DNA of 64,000 nt, taken from Ruania alkalisoli. Lineage in GTDB: Bacteria; Actinomycetota; Actinomycetes; Actinomycetales; Beutenbergiaceae. Below, in pieces: positions 1-7,187 of this stretch; the stretch's first letter is position 1; each line of letters begins with the position of its first letter. A model generated the notes under the pieces. That model was not told the DNA's origin and did no database searches. It saw only the letters and a program-made list of their open reading frames with translations. The stretch spans positions 95,581 through 159,580 of the forward strand of contig NZ_CP063169.1 in NCBI RefSeq assembly GCF_014960965.1, written 5' to 3'. The position numbers and the translations under genes are program-made.

Positions 1-166
1 CCTTGTCGCTCGCCTTCCATGCCGCGAGCCGCACGAGATCACAGTCGCTCGCCGGCTGCCCAGGATGTTGCCACGGCCGCTCGGACAGTTCGTCGCCACC
101 GACGGCACCCAAGGCGGTGCGGTGAGCAGCGAGGGTGGCGGCGCGGGAGTGGTCATCCGGAGTCAT
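1..166 (-). CDS. hypothetical protein, N-terminal fragment cut by window edge
   Basis: A reverse frame opens with ATG at 166 and stays open to the window edge (55 codons, no stop). The peptide begins MTPDDHSRAATLAAHRTALG and is Ala/Arg/Asp-rich with about three quarters G or C at third codon positions, compatible with coding in this genome. I do not recognise a family. The start lies just outside the twin palindrome at 184-212, so this gene would be divergent from parDE and share its control region. With so little sequence, a chance open frame is possible. Confidence 0.4.
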   Translation of the reverse strand, partial: MTPDDHSRAATLAAHRTALGAVGGDELSERPWQHPGQPASDCDLVRLAAWKASDK

Positions 167-183
167 GGACCCATTCCAGGTCA

Positions 184-212
184 TCAACATTGTGTTGTCA
201 ACATCGTGTTGA
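184..212. promoter_or_regulatory. tandem palindromic operator upstream of parDE
   Basis: Two copies of TCAACA-N3-TGTTG(A/T) lie head to tail at 184-198 and 198-212, sharing one base (spacers TTG and TCG). They sit 68 bases before the parD start and 18 bases before the divergent start at 166. Type II toxin-antitoxin operons are normally repressed by their antitoxin at such repeats. Assignment to ParD is inference. Confidence 0.55.
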
Positions 213-279
213 TATTGCTTGGCTCTGGCCCGCATCAGCGACGGAGCAATGGCATATACTGCCAATGGAGGTGGTCGTC

Positions 280-567
280 ATGGCGACGAGGAACGTTGTT
301 CTCGGTCAGCATCAGCACGAACTCGTGGAATCGCTCGTGAAGTCCGGCCGCTATCAGAACGCTAGTGAGGTGCTGCGCGAAGGTCTTCGACTCTTGGAGC
401 GCGAGCAAGCCGAAGAGACGGCCAAGATCTCCGTGCTGCGCCAAGCCGCAGAGCAGGGCTGGGTGGACCTTGCGTCCGGGCGCTTCGATGACGTCGATAA
501 CGAGTCGCTCGACGACTTCGTCGGACAGCTTGGCCGCCGTGCGGCGCAGACCCAGTCGCCGGCCTGA
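280..567 (+). CDS. parD: ParD-like type II antitoxin
   Basis: This 95-residue protein fits the ParD/CC2985 antitoxin family: a short N-terminal beta strand (NVVLGQHQHELVESLVKSG), the family hallmark RYQNASEVLREGLRLLE forming the ribbon-helix-helix dimer, then an acidic C-terminal tail expected to wrap the toxin. It would neutralise ParE and repress its own promoter. The ATG at 280 is chosen because GGAGGT lies six bases upstream; the frame stays open further 5' but that part does not resemble protein. Its TGA overlaps the toxin ATG by one base (TGATG), so the two are translationally coupled with antitoxin first, the usual order. Confidence 0.85.
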   Translation: MATRNVVLGQHQHELVESLVKSGRYQNASEVLREGLRLLEREQAEETAKISVLRQAAEQGWVDLASGRFDDVDNESLDDFVGQLGRRAAQTQSPA

Positions 568-926
568 TGGTGGGGTATCGGCTGACCCATGCCGCCCAGG
601 CCGACATTGTCTCGATTCTCGCCTGGTCGCACGAGAAGTTCGGTGAGGAAGCACGTAGGCGCTACGAGTCGCTGATCGCTGCAGCCATTCGAGACGTGGC
701 TACGCACGGTGACGAGGTGGGGCGGGTGGTTCGGCCCGAGTTGGGTGAGGGAGTGTTCTCCTGGCATCTGGCACAGAGCCGCACTCGCGCGCCCGGTGGA
801 CGGGTTCACCGTCCGCGGCATTTCCTGATCTGCCGACGCGACGGTGACGTCCTGGTCGTCGGTCGGGTCCTCCACGACGCCATGGAACTACGACGGCACC
901 TCGATCCTCAGGGACCCTGGGAGTAG
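567..926 (+). CDS. parE: ParE-like type II toxin
   Basis: The 119-residue product matches the RelE/ParE superfamily. It opens with YRLTHAAQADIVSILAWS, the typical strand plus helix; a second helix follows (FGEEARRRYESLIAAAIRDV), and the strand pair RHFLICRRDGDVLVVGRVLHD closes the fold before MELRRHL. ParE toxins poison DNA gyrase; RelE relatives cleave mRNA, and sequence alone does not settle which applies. It is slightly longer than usual (about 100 residues) because of a basic insertion near residues 70-85 (SRTRAPGGRVHRPR). Its start overlaps the parD stop. The next 140 bases hold no gene I can support. Confidence 0.82.
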   Translation: MVGYRLTHAAQADIVSILAWSHEKFGEEARRRYESLIAAAIRDVATHGDEVGRVVRPELGEGVFSWHLAQSRTRAPGGRVHRPRHFLICRRDGDVLVVGRVLHDAMELRRHLDPQGPWE

Positions 927-1069
927 TTGCCGCAAGGGGATGGACCTGCGGGACGCCAGCAGTGCGCGGGACCCAGGTGGCTTTGGTCCTTCCGCTCGCT
1001 ATGGATCCCGACTCACTTCTGTACCGCGCTCGCGCGGCGCCCGACGGACCCGTACCGACCGCTGTGACG

Positions 1070-1423
1070 TCACCACGGGATGACGTAGCCGGTCGAGCCC
1101 TGCACAGCGCCGAACCCGACGATCGCAACAGCCACGAGGATCACCATTGCCGCAGCGGTCAACCACCAGCGGCGACGCCCCGCGGTCAAGGCGAGGGCGA
1201 TCGACCCTGCGTAGACCCCCGCGACGAGGATCGTCCACAGCGCCCCGGTAGACGCCCGGTCTGCAACAGTGCAGCCCGGCGGCGGTGGATAGATCGCGGG
1301 GCAGGGAACTCCCATGGGGACCGCCACCAACCAGATGGCGGCCAGGGCGACCGCGAGGACGACAGTCGCGAGAATGACCACGCCTCGCATGCGAGCACCG
1401 CGGTACCGCGGTTGAGTCACCAT
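1070..1423 (-). CDS. small membrane protein, function unknown
   Basis: A 117-residue protein with three predicted membrane segments: about residues 13-35 (VVILATVVLAVALAAIWLVA), 60-80 (ALWTILVAGVYAGSIALAL) and 87-106 (WLTAAAMVILVAVAIVGFGA). The first loop is outward if the basic start is cytoplasmic and holds two cysteines (GVPCPAIYPPPPGC) that could pair. I do not recognise a family. No good ribosome site precedes the ATG at 1423; the ATG at 1390 (MRGVV) is an alternative start. It points the same way as the exporter gene at 1532 but lies 108 bases beyond its stop, so coupling is uncertain. Confidence 0.6.
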   Translation of the reverse strand: MVTQPRYRGARMRGVVILATVVLAVALAAIWLVAVPMGVPCPAIYPPPPGCTVADRASTGALWTILVAGVYAGSIALALTAGRRRWWLTAAAMVILVAVAIVGFGAVQGSTGYVIPW

Positions 1424-1531
1424 CGGTCATACCGCGATGCTAATCCGCCCCCTTCAGTGGCAACAGTGTGGATGACGGCATCGGCCGCGCTCTCGAGGTG
1501 CGGCTGCAGTGAGCGGATGCGCTGTCAGCGC

Positions 1532-3055
1532 TCAGGCCGCCGCCCGCCCCGCCTGCCGACGCCCCGCCAGAATCAGTCCCACGAATGCAGCCGCCGCAGC
1601 AAGCATCAGGACCCCGTTGCCAACCAGCACCAGCGTCCACCCGTGACCGAACCCGTCCACAGCGACCGACTCGCTGATCGCGGCAACGTCACCGGTGGCG
1701 AGCCGATCCGCCGTCCGTGGGCCCACCCGTGAGGCGATCGCGACCACCAGACCGGCACCGAACAGGGCCAGCACGATCGAGGTCGCCCCCGATCGCGCTG
1801 TGTTCAGCAGACCGGCCGCCATCCCGATGCGGTCACTGTCCACACGCGACATCAGCTGGGCGTCACTGAGGGCAGTGAGCGAGCCGATCGCGAAGCCGAG
1901 CGCCGCCGTCGGGATGAGGGCCACCCACACCTCCCCGACCGTGGCCAGCAGACCAAAGGCGAGGTACGCCGTCGCCGCGAGAACGAGGCAGCCGGCGGCG
2001 ATCTTCGGGGCGGAACCGCCGCGGTTCACCCAGCGGGAGACGATCATCGGCACGATGAACAGCGGGACCGTGAACGCGAGCATCCACGTGCCGGCCGCGG
2101 CCGCGTTCAGGCCGTGCACCACGAGCAGGTACGTCGGCAGGTACACGGTGAAACCGGACATCCCGGCCGCCGCCATCACAGCGCTGATCAGCCATGCCGA
2201 GGCGATCCGGTCGCTCAGCAGGCTCAGCTCCAGCAGCGGTGCCGAGACCCGCAACGCGCGGATGATGAACAGCGCCAGGATCAGCGCCGCACCCACCAGC
2301 TGACCGCCACCGACGGGAGCGTTGCCCGAGGTCATCGAGGAGATCCCGAGCAGCAATAGGCTCAGGCCCACGATCAGCATCCCCGCGCCGATCAGGTCGA
2401 ACGGTCGCGGCTTCTCCGCCCGCGACTCCTTGATGAAGAACGTGCTCGCCACCATCAGCAGTGACGCAGCCGCGAGCACACCGAACGTGCCGCGCCACCC
2501 GACAGCGCCCACGATCCACCCCGCAGCCGAGGGCCCGATGGCCATCCCGATCCCGCCCGCGGCCCCGCAGAGCGCGAACGCCTTCACCCGGTCCGAGCCG
2601 GTGAAGGAGGTCGTCAGCACCGCCGCACCGCAGGCCATCAGACCCGCCGAACCCACACCCGCACTGATCCGCGCCGCATTGAGCACCACGATCGTGGGCG
2701 CGATCGCCGAGATCGCGATCCCGGCGGTGTAGACGCTCGCGGAGACGCGCAGCACCAGCCGCCGCCCGAACCGGTCCCCGAGCGCACCGGCGATCAACAC
2801 CAGGCACGTGGTGGCGAGCAGATACCCGGTCACGAACCACTGCATCGCCGCGGGACCGGCCTGCAGCTCGGCCGAGATCGCCGGCAGTGAGATCGCTGTT
2901 CCCGACATCGTCAGGGTGCCCACCACGTACCCGGACAGCACGCAGAACAACGCGGCCCACTGACGAGCCGTCCACCGAGTCGCCGACCCCGGCCGGGAGG
3001 GGCGTCGCCGCAGCGCGAGCCGGCGTCGCGGGGCGTGGTGGACCGAAGATGTCAC
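1532..3055 (-). CDS. MFS transporter, DHA2 drug:H+ antiporter family
   Basis: The product (507 residues from a GTG at 3055) is a 14-helix major facilitator of the DHA2 (EmrB/QacA-like) group. The loop between helices 2 and 3 carries the MFS signature GALGDRFGRRLVLR, and helix 5 shows the antiporter-type motif GIGMAIGPSAAGWIVG. Such proteins expel drugs or metabolites using the proton gradient; the substrate cannot be told. The frame extends 24 codons further upstream but that part is Arg/His-rich and unlike a transporter; the GTG has GGGGA just upstream, so I favour it. The neighbouring IclR gene reads the same way but is 138 bases upstream and belongs with the divergent operon. Confidence 0.9.
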   Translation of the reverse strand: MTSSVHHAPRRRLALRRRPSRPGSATRWTARQWAALFCVLSGYVVGTLTMSGTAISLPAISAELQAGPAAMQWFVTGYLLATTCLVLIAGALGDRFGRRLVLRVSASVYTAGIAISAIAPTIVVLNAARISAGVGSAGLMACGAAVLTTSFTGSDRVKAFALCGAAGGIGMAIGPSAAGWIVGAVGWRGTFGVLAAASLLMVASTFFIKESRAEKPRPFDLIGAGMLIVGLSLLLLGISSMTSGNAPVGGGQLVGAALILALFIIRALRVSAPLLELSLLSDRIASAWLISAVMAAAGMSGFTVYLPTYLLVVHGLNAAAAGTWMLAFTVPLFIVPMIVSRWVNRGGSAPKIAAGCLVLAATAYLAFGLLATVGEVWVALIPTAALGFAIGSLTALSDAQLMSRVDSDRIGMAAGLLNTARSGATSIVLALFGAGLVVAIASRVGPRTADRLATGDVAAISESVAVDGFGHGWTLVLVGNGVLMLAAAAAFVGLILAGRRQAGRAAA

Positions 3056-3193
3056 GGATCCCCAGCGTACCGCCGGCCGAGGGCCGACGTCGATGTGATG
3101 GTGATGACGGCGGAGCGCCACGTTCACCGACGCCGGAACTGTTGTCGGAAGATCAGCGGAGGGCGACCAAAGCCCGCCTTGCAGCCCACGTGG

Positions 3194-3985
3194 TCACGCT
3201 CCTGTCCCCGGCAGGTGCAAGCTCAGGTGGGGTATGGCCGCGAGCACGGCATCGACGATGAGCTCAGCTGTTTCGTCGAACCCTTCGCGCGGCATCCGGA
3301 TCGTCGGAGCGGAGACGCTGATCGCGTTCAGGGTGGGGACCGGGAGAGGGAGGGCGATCGCCACTGCGCGCATCATCTCGGCGCTCTCCTCGTCGTCGAC
3401 TCCGTATCCGCGCTCGCGGGTGCGCGCGAGTTCCGCATGCAGTTGATCAGGGGAGGTCAGCGTGTGCGGGGTCAGTCGCTGACGATCGGCACCTAGCAAC
3501 GTGTCCACGGCGTCCGGCGGCATGGTTGCCAGCATCGCTTTGCCCATGGCGGTGGCGTGGGACGGAAGGCGACGCCCCACGGCGCTGAACATCCGCAGAT
3601 GGTGAGTCGACTCCCGCTTGGCCAAGTACACGATGTCGGTTCCGTCCAGGCGGCCGAGATGGGTGGCCTCACCAAGCCGGTCTGAGATCTGCGTCAGCAC
3701 CGGTTCGGTCAGATGTACCACCTCGTCAGCGTCGACGAACTTGGTTCCGGCCTGGAGAGCGCTGAGACCGACGCTGTATCTGGAGCGCGTCACTTCGTCG
3801 GTCTGCACCCATCCCCGGCGTTCCAGTGTGGCCAGCAGCTTGTGCAGACTGCTCTTCGGCACGGTGAGCTCGCGGGAGATCTCGGTGAGTGTCAACCCGC
3901 GATCGGAGTGCGCCAGCAGTTCAAGAATGTCGAGGGTCCGTTCCGACGACTTCACCCCGAGCGGTTGCGCACCCTCATCTGCCAT
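3194..3985 (-). CDS. IclR-family transcriptional regulator
   Basis: The 263-residue protein has an N-terminal winged helix (about 12-70: SERTLDILELLAHSDRGLTL, then TEISRELTVPKSSLHKLLATLERRG split across the recognition helix) and a C-terminal IclR effector domain (about 85-255, with GEATHLGRLDGTDIVYLAKR and SHATAMGKAMLA). IclR proteins bind small acids or sugars and repress or activate neighbouring catabolic genes. It faces the sugar-importer operon starting at 4119 across a 133-base gap that holds two near-identical palindromes, so it very likely controls that operon and itself. The ATG at 3985 is chosen over a TTG two codons upstream. Confidence 0.92.
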   Translation of the reverse strand: MADEGAQPLGVKSSERTLDILELLAHSDRGLTLTEISRELTVPKSSLHKLLATLERRGWVQTDEVTRSRYSVGLSALQAGTKFVDADEVVHLTEPVLTQISDRLGEATHLGRLDGTDIVYLAKRESTHHLRMFSAVGRRLPSHATAMGKAMLATMPPDAVDTLLGADRQRLTPHTLTSPDQLHAELARTRERGYGVDDEESAEMMRAVAIALPLPVPTLNAISVSAPTIRMPREGFDETAELIVDAVLAAIPHLSLHLPGTGA

Positions 3986-4004
3986 GCGCAAAGGCTACCA
4001 AGCC

Positions 4005-4020
4005 GTACACATATGGGAAC
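4005..4020. promoter_or_regulatory. candidate IclR operator, copy 1
   Basis: GTACACATATGGGAAC matches the perfect palindrome at 4085-4100 at 14 of 16 positions. It begins 20 bases upstream of the iclR start and overlaps where iclR transcription would begin, so it probably serves autoregulation. The adjacent GGAAC-ACA-GTTCC (4016-4028) forms a second, shorter dyad. Confidence 0.6.
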
Positions 4021-4037
4021 ACAGTTCCTTCAGGGGG

Positions 4038-4067
4038 TTGACCCGCTCATGCGACGAGGCGTAGCGT
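4038..4067 (+). promoter_or_regulatory. promoter of the 4.1-12.3 kb sugar operon
   Basis: A -35 box TTGACC at 4038-4043 and a -10 box TAGCGT (TANNNT type) at 4062-4067 are 18 bases apart. Transcription would start near 4074, before the palindrome at 4085. The -35 context GGGGTTGACC is the same as at the 58-kb operon promoter. Confidence 0.5.
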
Positions 4068-4084
4068 CCACCTATAAGAAACGC

Positions 4085-4100
4085 GTTCCCATATGGGAAC
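4085..4100. promoter_or_regulatory. candidate IclR operator, copy 2 (perfect palindrome)
   Basis: GTTCCCATATGGGAAC is a perfect 16-base palindrome (GTTCC-N6-GGAAC) between the predicted transcription start and the ribosome site of the solute-binding protein gene. Bound protein here would block transcription. A third related copy lies at 58085-58100. Confidence 0.7.
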
Positions 4101-4118
4101 CGAGCAAGGGAGCTCATC

Positions 4119-5402
4119 GTGCGTGTTCGCAAGCAGGTCACCGTTCTCGGCACTTTGGCGCTGGTCAGCGCATCGTTGGCCGCGTGTGGTGGGGAGAACG
4201 AGTCGTCGGACGAGATCGTGACGCTGACCTACGCCACGCCGGTGGTGGACGAGATTCTCGAGACGGGCGAACGCCCGTTGATCGAGGAGTTCGAAGCGGC
4301 GCACCCAGGCATCGAGGTCGAGATCGAGCAGACCCCGTTCGCCGAGTACAACACCAAACTCACCACCGAGATGAGAGGTGGCGGCGGACCCGACCTGGGC
4401 CGTGTGAATCACACCGACATCCAGATGTATGCCGCAGCCGGCTTTCTACGCCCCCTCGACGACCTCGTCGCGGACGGAACTCTTGCCACGGACCGGCTCA
4501 TCTCCGGCTTGGTGGACGTGGGACAGGTCGAGGGCGCGCAACTCACGCTTCCGCTCACGACGGATGCCCGGGTCCTCTACGTCAATCTCGGGCTGCTCGA
4601 GGAGGCCGGCGTGAACGCGACGCCACAGACCTGGGACGAGCTGCTCGAGGCAGTCCAGGCCTTCGCTGGCACAGACATCTACGGCTATGGCTTCCCAACC
4701 GACAACGACTACTCCCTCGCCTACGAGGCTGCCGGGCCCTACATCAACACAGCAGGCGGCGACATTCTCGACGCCGACGGCCGACCCGCTGCTTCCGGCA
4801 ATCCCGGGACCGCCGACGCCCTGACCCTCCTGCAGGACATCGTCGCCACCGGGGCAGTGCCCCCGGGCCTGGACAACATTCCCGGAGACACCCTCTCCCA
4901 GTTGTTCGCCCAGCAGGAACTGGCCATGATGCTTGGCGGCCCCTGGGTACGCAGCCAGATCGAGAGCTACAGCGACGACCTCGTCTACGGCGAGGACTGG
5001 ATCACCGCTCCGGTTCCGGTCCAGGAGGCCGGCGACGCTTCCTCATCCGCCGCCGGCGGGTGGCAGATCGGGATGTTCGAGGCCACAGAGCATCCCGAGG
5101 AAGCGGCCGCCCTGCTCGCCTGGCTGACCGAACCGGAGAATTTGCAGGCGCTCAATGTGGACGAGGCGTTCCCTCCCACGACGGACGGCCTCGAGGTGGC
5201 TCCGTGGGGTGAGGACGAGTTCTACTCCGCCTTCGCCGAGGTCCTGCCGAACGCCCAGGTGCCGATCACCCCGGTGGCCCGGGTCGCCGAGATCGCTGCC
5301 GCATTCGAATCCAGTCTTGAGCCGGCCGTCATCCAACCGGGCAACTCCATCGAGGAGGCGCTGGCTGCCTTTGACGCGAGTGCCGAAGAGATCCTGCAAT
5401 GA
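4119..5402 (+). CDS. sugar ABC transporter substrate-binding lipoprotein (CUT1)
   Basis: A 427-residue extracellular family 1 solute-binding protein. The signal peptide ends in the lipobox LAAC (Cys 23), followed by a short acidic linker, so it is membrane-anchored outside the cell. The body has the two-lobed binder pattern: RPLIEEFEAAHPGIEVEIEQ early, YNTKLTTEMRGGGGPDLGRV, then a helix-rich half with AMMLGGPWVRSQ and AAGGWQIGMF. The GTG at 4119 has AGGGAG seven bases upstream. It is the first gene of an eight-gene operon that continues with two permeases and catabolic enzymes. The sugar is unknown; mannosides or uronate-containing oligosaccharides are suggested by the downstream enzymes. Confidence 0.93.
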   Translation: MRVRKQVTVLGTLALVSASLAACGGENESSDEIVTLTYATPVVDEILETGERPLIEEFEAAHPGIEVEIEQTPFAEYNTKLTTEMRGGGGPDLGRVNHTDIQMYAAAGFLRPLDDLVADGTLATDRLISGLVDVGQVEGAQLTLPLTTDARVLYVNLGLLEEAGVNATPQTWDELLEAVQAFAGTDIYGYGFPTDNDYSLAYEAAGPYINTAGGDILDADGRPAASGNPGTADALTLLQDIVATGAVPPGLDNIPGDTLSQLFAQQELAMMLGGPWVRSQIESYSDDLVYGEDWITAPVPVQEAGDASSSAAGGWQIGMFEATEHPEEAAALLAWLTEPENLQALNVDEAFPPTTDGLEVAPWGEDEFYSAFAEVLPNAQVPITPVARVAEIAAAFESSLEPAVIQPGNSIEEALAAFDASAEEILQ

Positions 5403-5418
5403 GTCCGGCGACGATCCG

Positions 5419-6309
5419 ATGACCGTCGCTACCGTTCAACGGCGAACAGGTGTGCGCCGCCCCGTCGCCTGGCCGTATGCGCTCCCGGCACTTCTTGCCC
5501 TGGTGGTGCTGCTCGTCTACCCGTTGGGCTACAACATCTGGCTGAGCATGCACATCGACCGGTTGAGCCCGGAAGATGGCACGTTCGTCGGATTCGCCAA
5601 TTACGTGCAGGTGTTCCGCCAGGGTGACCTGGTTGGCACCCTTGGGCGCACACTGGTGTTCACGTTCGGGTCCATGATCTGCCAGTTCATCGTGGGCTTC
5701 GCAGCGGCTCTGGCCATGGAGCACTTCCCCCGTGGAAGCCGTGTACTGCGCCCCATCCTGCTGGCACCGTGGGTGATTCCGGCTGTGGCCGTCGGAGCGA
5801 TCTGGCTGTCCATCCTCAATCCGACCAACGGAATGGCCAACGCCATGCTCGCCGTGGTCGGGATTGCGCCGGTGGAGTGGCTCTCGCACCCTGCGCTTGC
5901 GATGGGAGCGCTGATCGTGGCGAACACCTGGAAGTCGGCCCCGTACTGGATGCTGATGATCTCCGCCGGCCTCAAGACTGTTCCCAGGGAGACGGCGGAA
6001 GCTGCCCGGGTGGACGGCGCGAACTACGCGCGGCTCGTCTGGCACGTGTACTTGCCCGGGATCCGCGCCGTCCTGGCTACGACCGCGCTTCTGGCCTTCA
6101 TCTGGACGTTCAACTACTTCGACCTGGTGTATCTGCTCACCAACGGTGGACCGGGTGATGCGACGACCACCCTGCCGTTCGCCATCTGGGAGTCCTCCCT
6201 CAAGTTCAGCAGATTCGACCAGGCCGCCACCTACTCCGTGCTCTCGGTCCTCGCCACAGGGCTGGCGATCGTCATGTACTTCCGCCTCGCGAGGAAGGCC
6301 CAACGATGA
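5419..6309 (+). CDS. sugar ABC transporter permease (MalF/UgpA-type)
   Basis: A 296-residue inner-membrane permease with about six segments. The binding-protein-dependent transport signature for docking the ATPase is clear near residues 195-215 (ETAEAARVDGANYARLVWHV, then YLPGIR). The N-terminal segment ALPALLALVVLLVYPLGYNI is typical of the MalF/UgpA side. The ATG at 5419 starts 17 bases after the binding-protein stop; the open frame further upstream overlaps that gene and is rejected. Its TGA overlaps the next ATG by four bases (ATGA). No ATPase gene follows, so a shared MsiK-like ATPase must energise it. Confidence 0.93.
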   Translation: MTVATVQRRTGVRRPVAWPYALPALLALVVLLVYPLGYNIWLSMHIDRLSPEDGTFVGFANYVQVFRQGDLVGTLGRTLVFTFGSMICQFIVGFAAALAMEHFPRGSRVLRPILLAPWVIPAVAVGAIWLSILNPTNGMANAMLAVVGIAPVEWLSHPALAMGALIVANTWKSAPYWMLMISAGLKTVPRETAEAARVDGANYARLVWHVYLPGIRAVLATTALLAFIWTFNYFDLVYLLTNGGPGDATTTLPFAIWESSLKFSRFDQAATYSVLSVLATGLAIVMYFRLARKAQR

Positions 6310-7169
6310 GCACGGCCACCATGACCGGGCCCGTTTCGTCCACCCGTCGCCGCAGACGCAGGCGCCCATGGGCGGCAGCGCTGGTGCTGGGCATCATCAT
6401 GCTCGGCACACTGCTGCCGGCCTACTGGATGGTCTCCACCGCCCTGAAGCCGGCAGTGGAAGTCGCATCCATCCCGGCGACGTTGTGGCCCCACGATCTC
6501 TCCTTCGAGCAGTTCGCGGACGTGCTCGCCGACGGAGCGATCACCAGCGCCTCCTGGCGCTCGTTGCTCATCGCCGTGCTCACCACCTCCATCGTGGTGG
6601 TCCTGGGATCACTCTCCGCCTATGCCGCGACACATCTGAGGTTCCGGGCAGCATCGAGCCTGCTCTCGATGAGTTTCATCACCCAGCTCTTGCCTCAGGC
6701 GGCGACGCTGGTGCCGGTCTTCATCCTGTGGAGATACCTCGGCCTCATGGATTCACTGCCCGGGCTGATCCTGGTATACGTCGGATTCCAGCTTCCCGTG
6801 GCTGTCTGGCTGATCACCGGCCATTTCGCTGGCATACCCTGTGAGGTCGTCGAGGCTGCAAGTGTGGACGGGGCGCGACCGGCCACGACTCTCTTCCGCG
6901 TGATCATGCCGATGGCTGCCCCCGGCGTGGCGGCTGTCGCGATCTGGGCCGTGATCGCGGTGTGGAGCGAACTGTTGTTCGCGCTCGTGCTGCTCAGCAG
7001 CGACAACCAGACCGTGCCGGTCGCGCTGGCCTCGGTGGTCGGCCAGCACACCACCAACTGGGGCTACCTGCTCGCGGCCGCGACGGTCGCTTCCCTGCCA
7101 CCTCTGATCCTGTTCTTCTTCCTGCAGAAGTACTTCTCCGACGGCATCTCAGGCGCCGTCAAAGGCTGA
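6306..7169 (+). CDS. sugar ABC transporter permease (MalG/UgpE-type)
   Basis: The 287-residue partner permease. It carries MalG-type features: an N-terminal segment with PAYWMVSTALKP, the EAA docking loop (VVEAASVDGARPATTLFRVI then MPMAAPG) and the C-terminal ending YFSDGISGAVKG, the usual close of these proteins. It would form the heterodimeric channel with the preceding gene, to which it is coupled by a four-base overlap. The GH38-type enzyme starts 18 bases later, implying import followed by cleavage inside the cell. Confidence 0.93.
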   Translation: MSTATMTGPVSSTRRRRRRRPWAAALVLGIIMLGTLLPAYWMVSTALKPAVEVASIPATLWPHDLSFEQFADVLADGAITSASWRSLLIAVLTTSIVVVLGSLSAYAATHLRFRAASSLLSMSFITQLLPQAATLVPVFILWRYLGLMDSLPGLILVYVGFQLPVAVWLITGHFAGIPCEVVEAASVDGARPATTLFRVIMPMAAPGVAAVAIWAVIAVWSELLFALVLLSSDNQTVPVALASVVGQHTTNWGYLLAAATVASLPPLILFFFLQKYFSDGISGAVKG

Positions 7170-7187
7170 CACGAAGGGTTCGCGTTC

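Noticed and set aside
19-279. N-terminal extension of the parD frame
   Set aside because: The extension is Arg/Ser/Cys-rich and non-conserved in style; GGAGGT directly before ATG 280 marks the real start.
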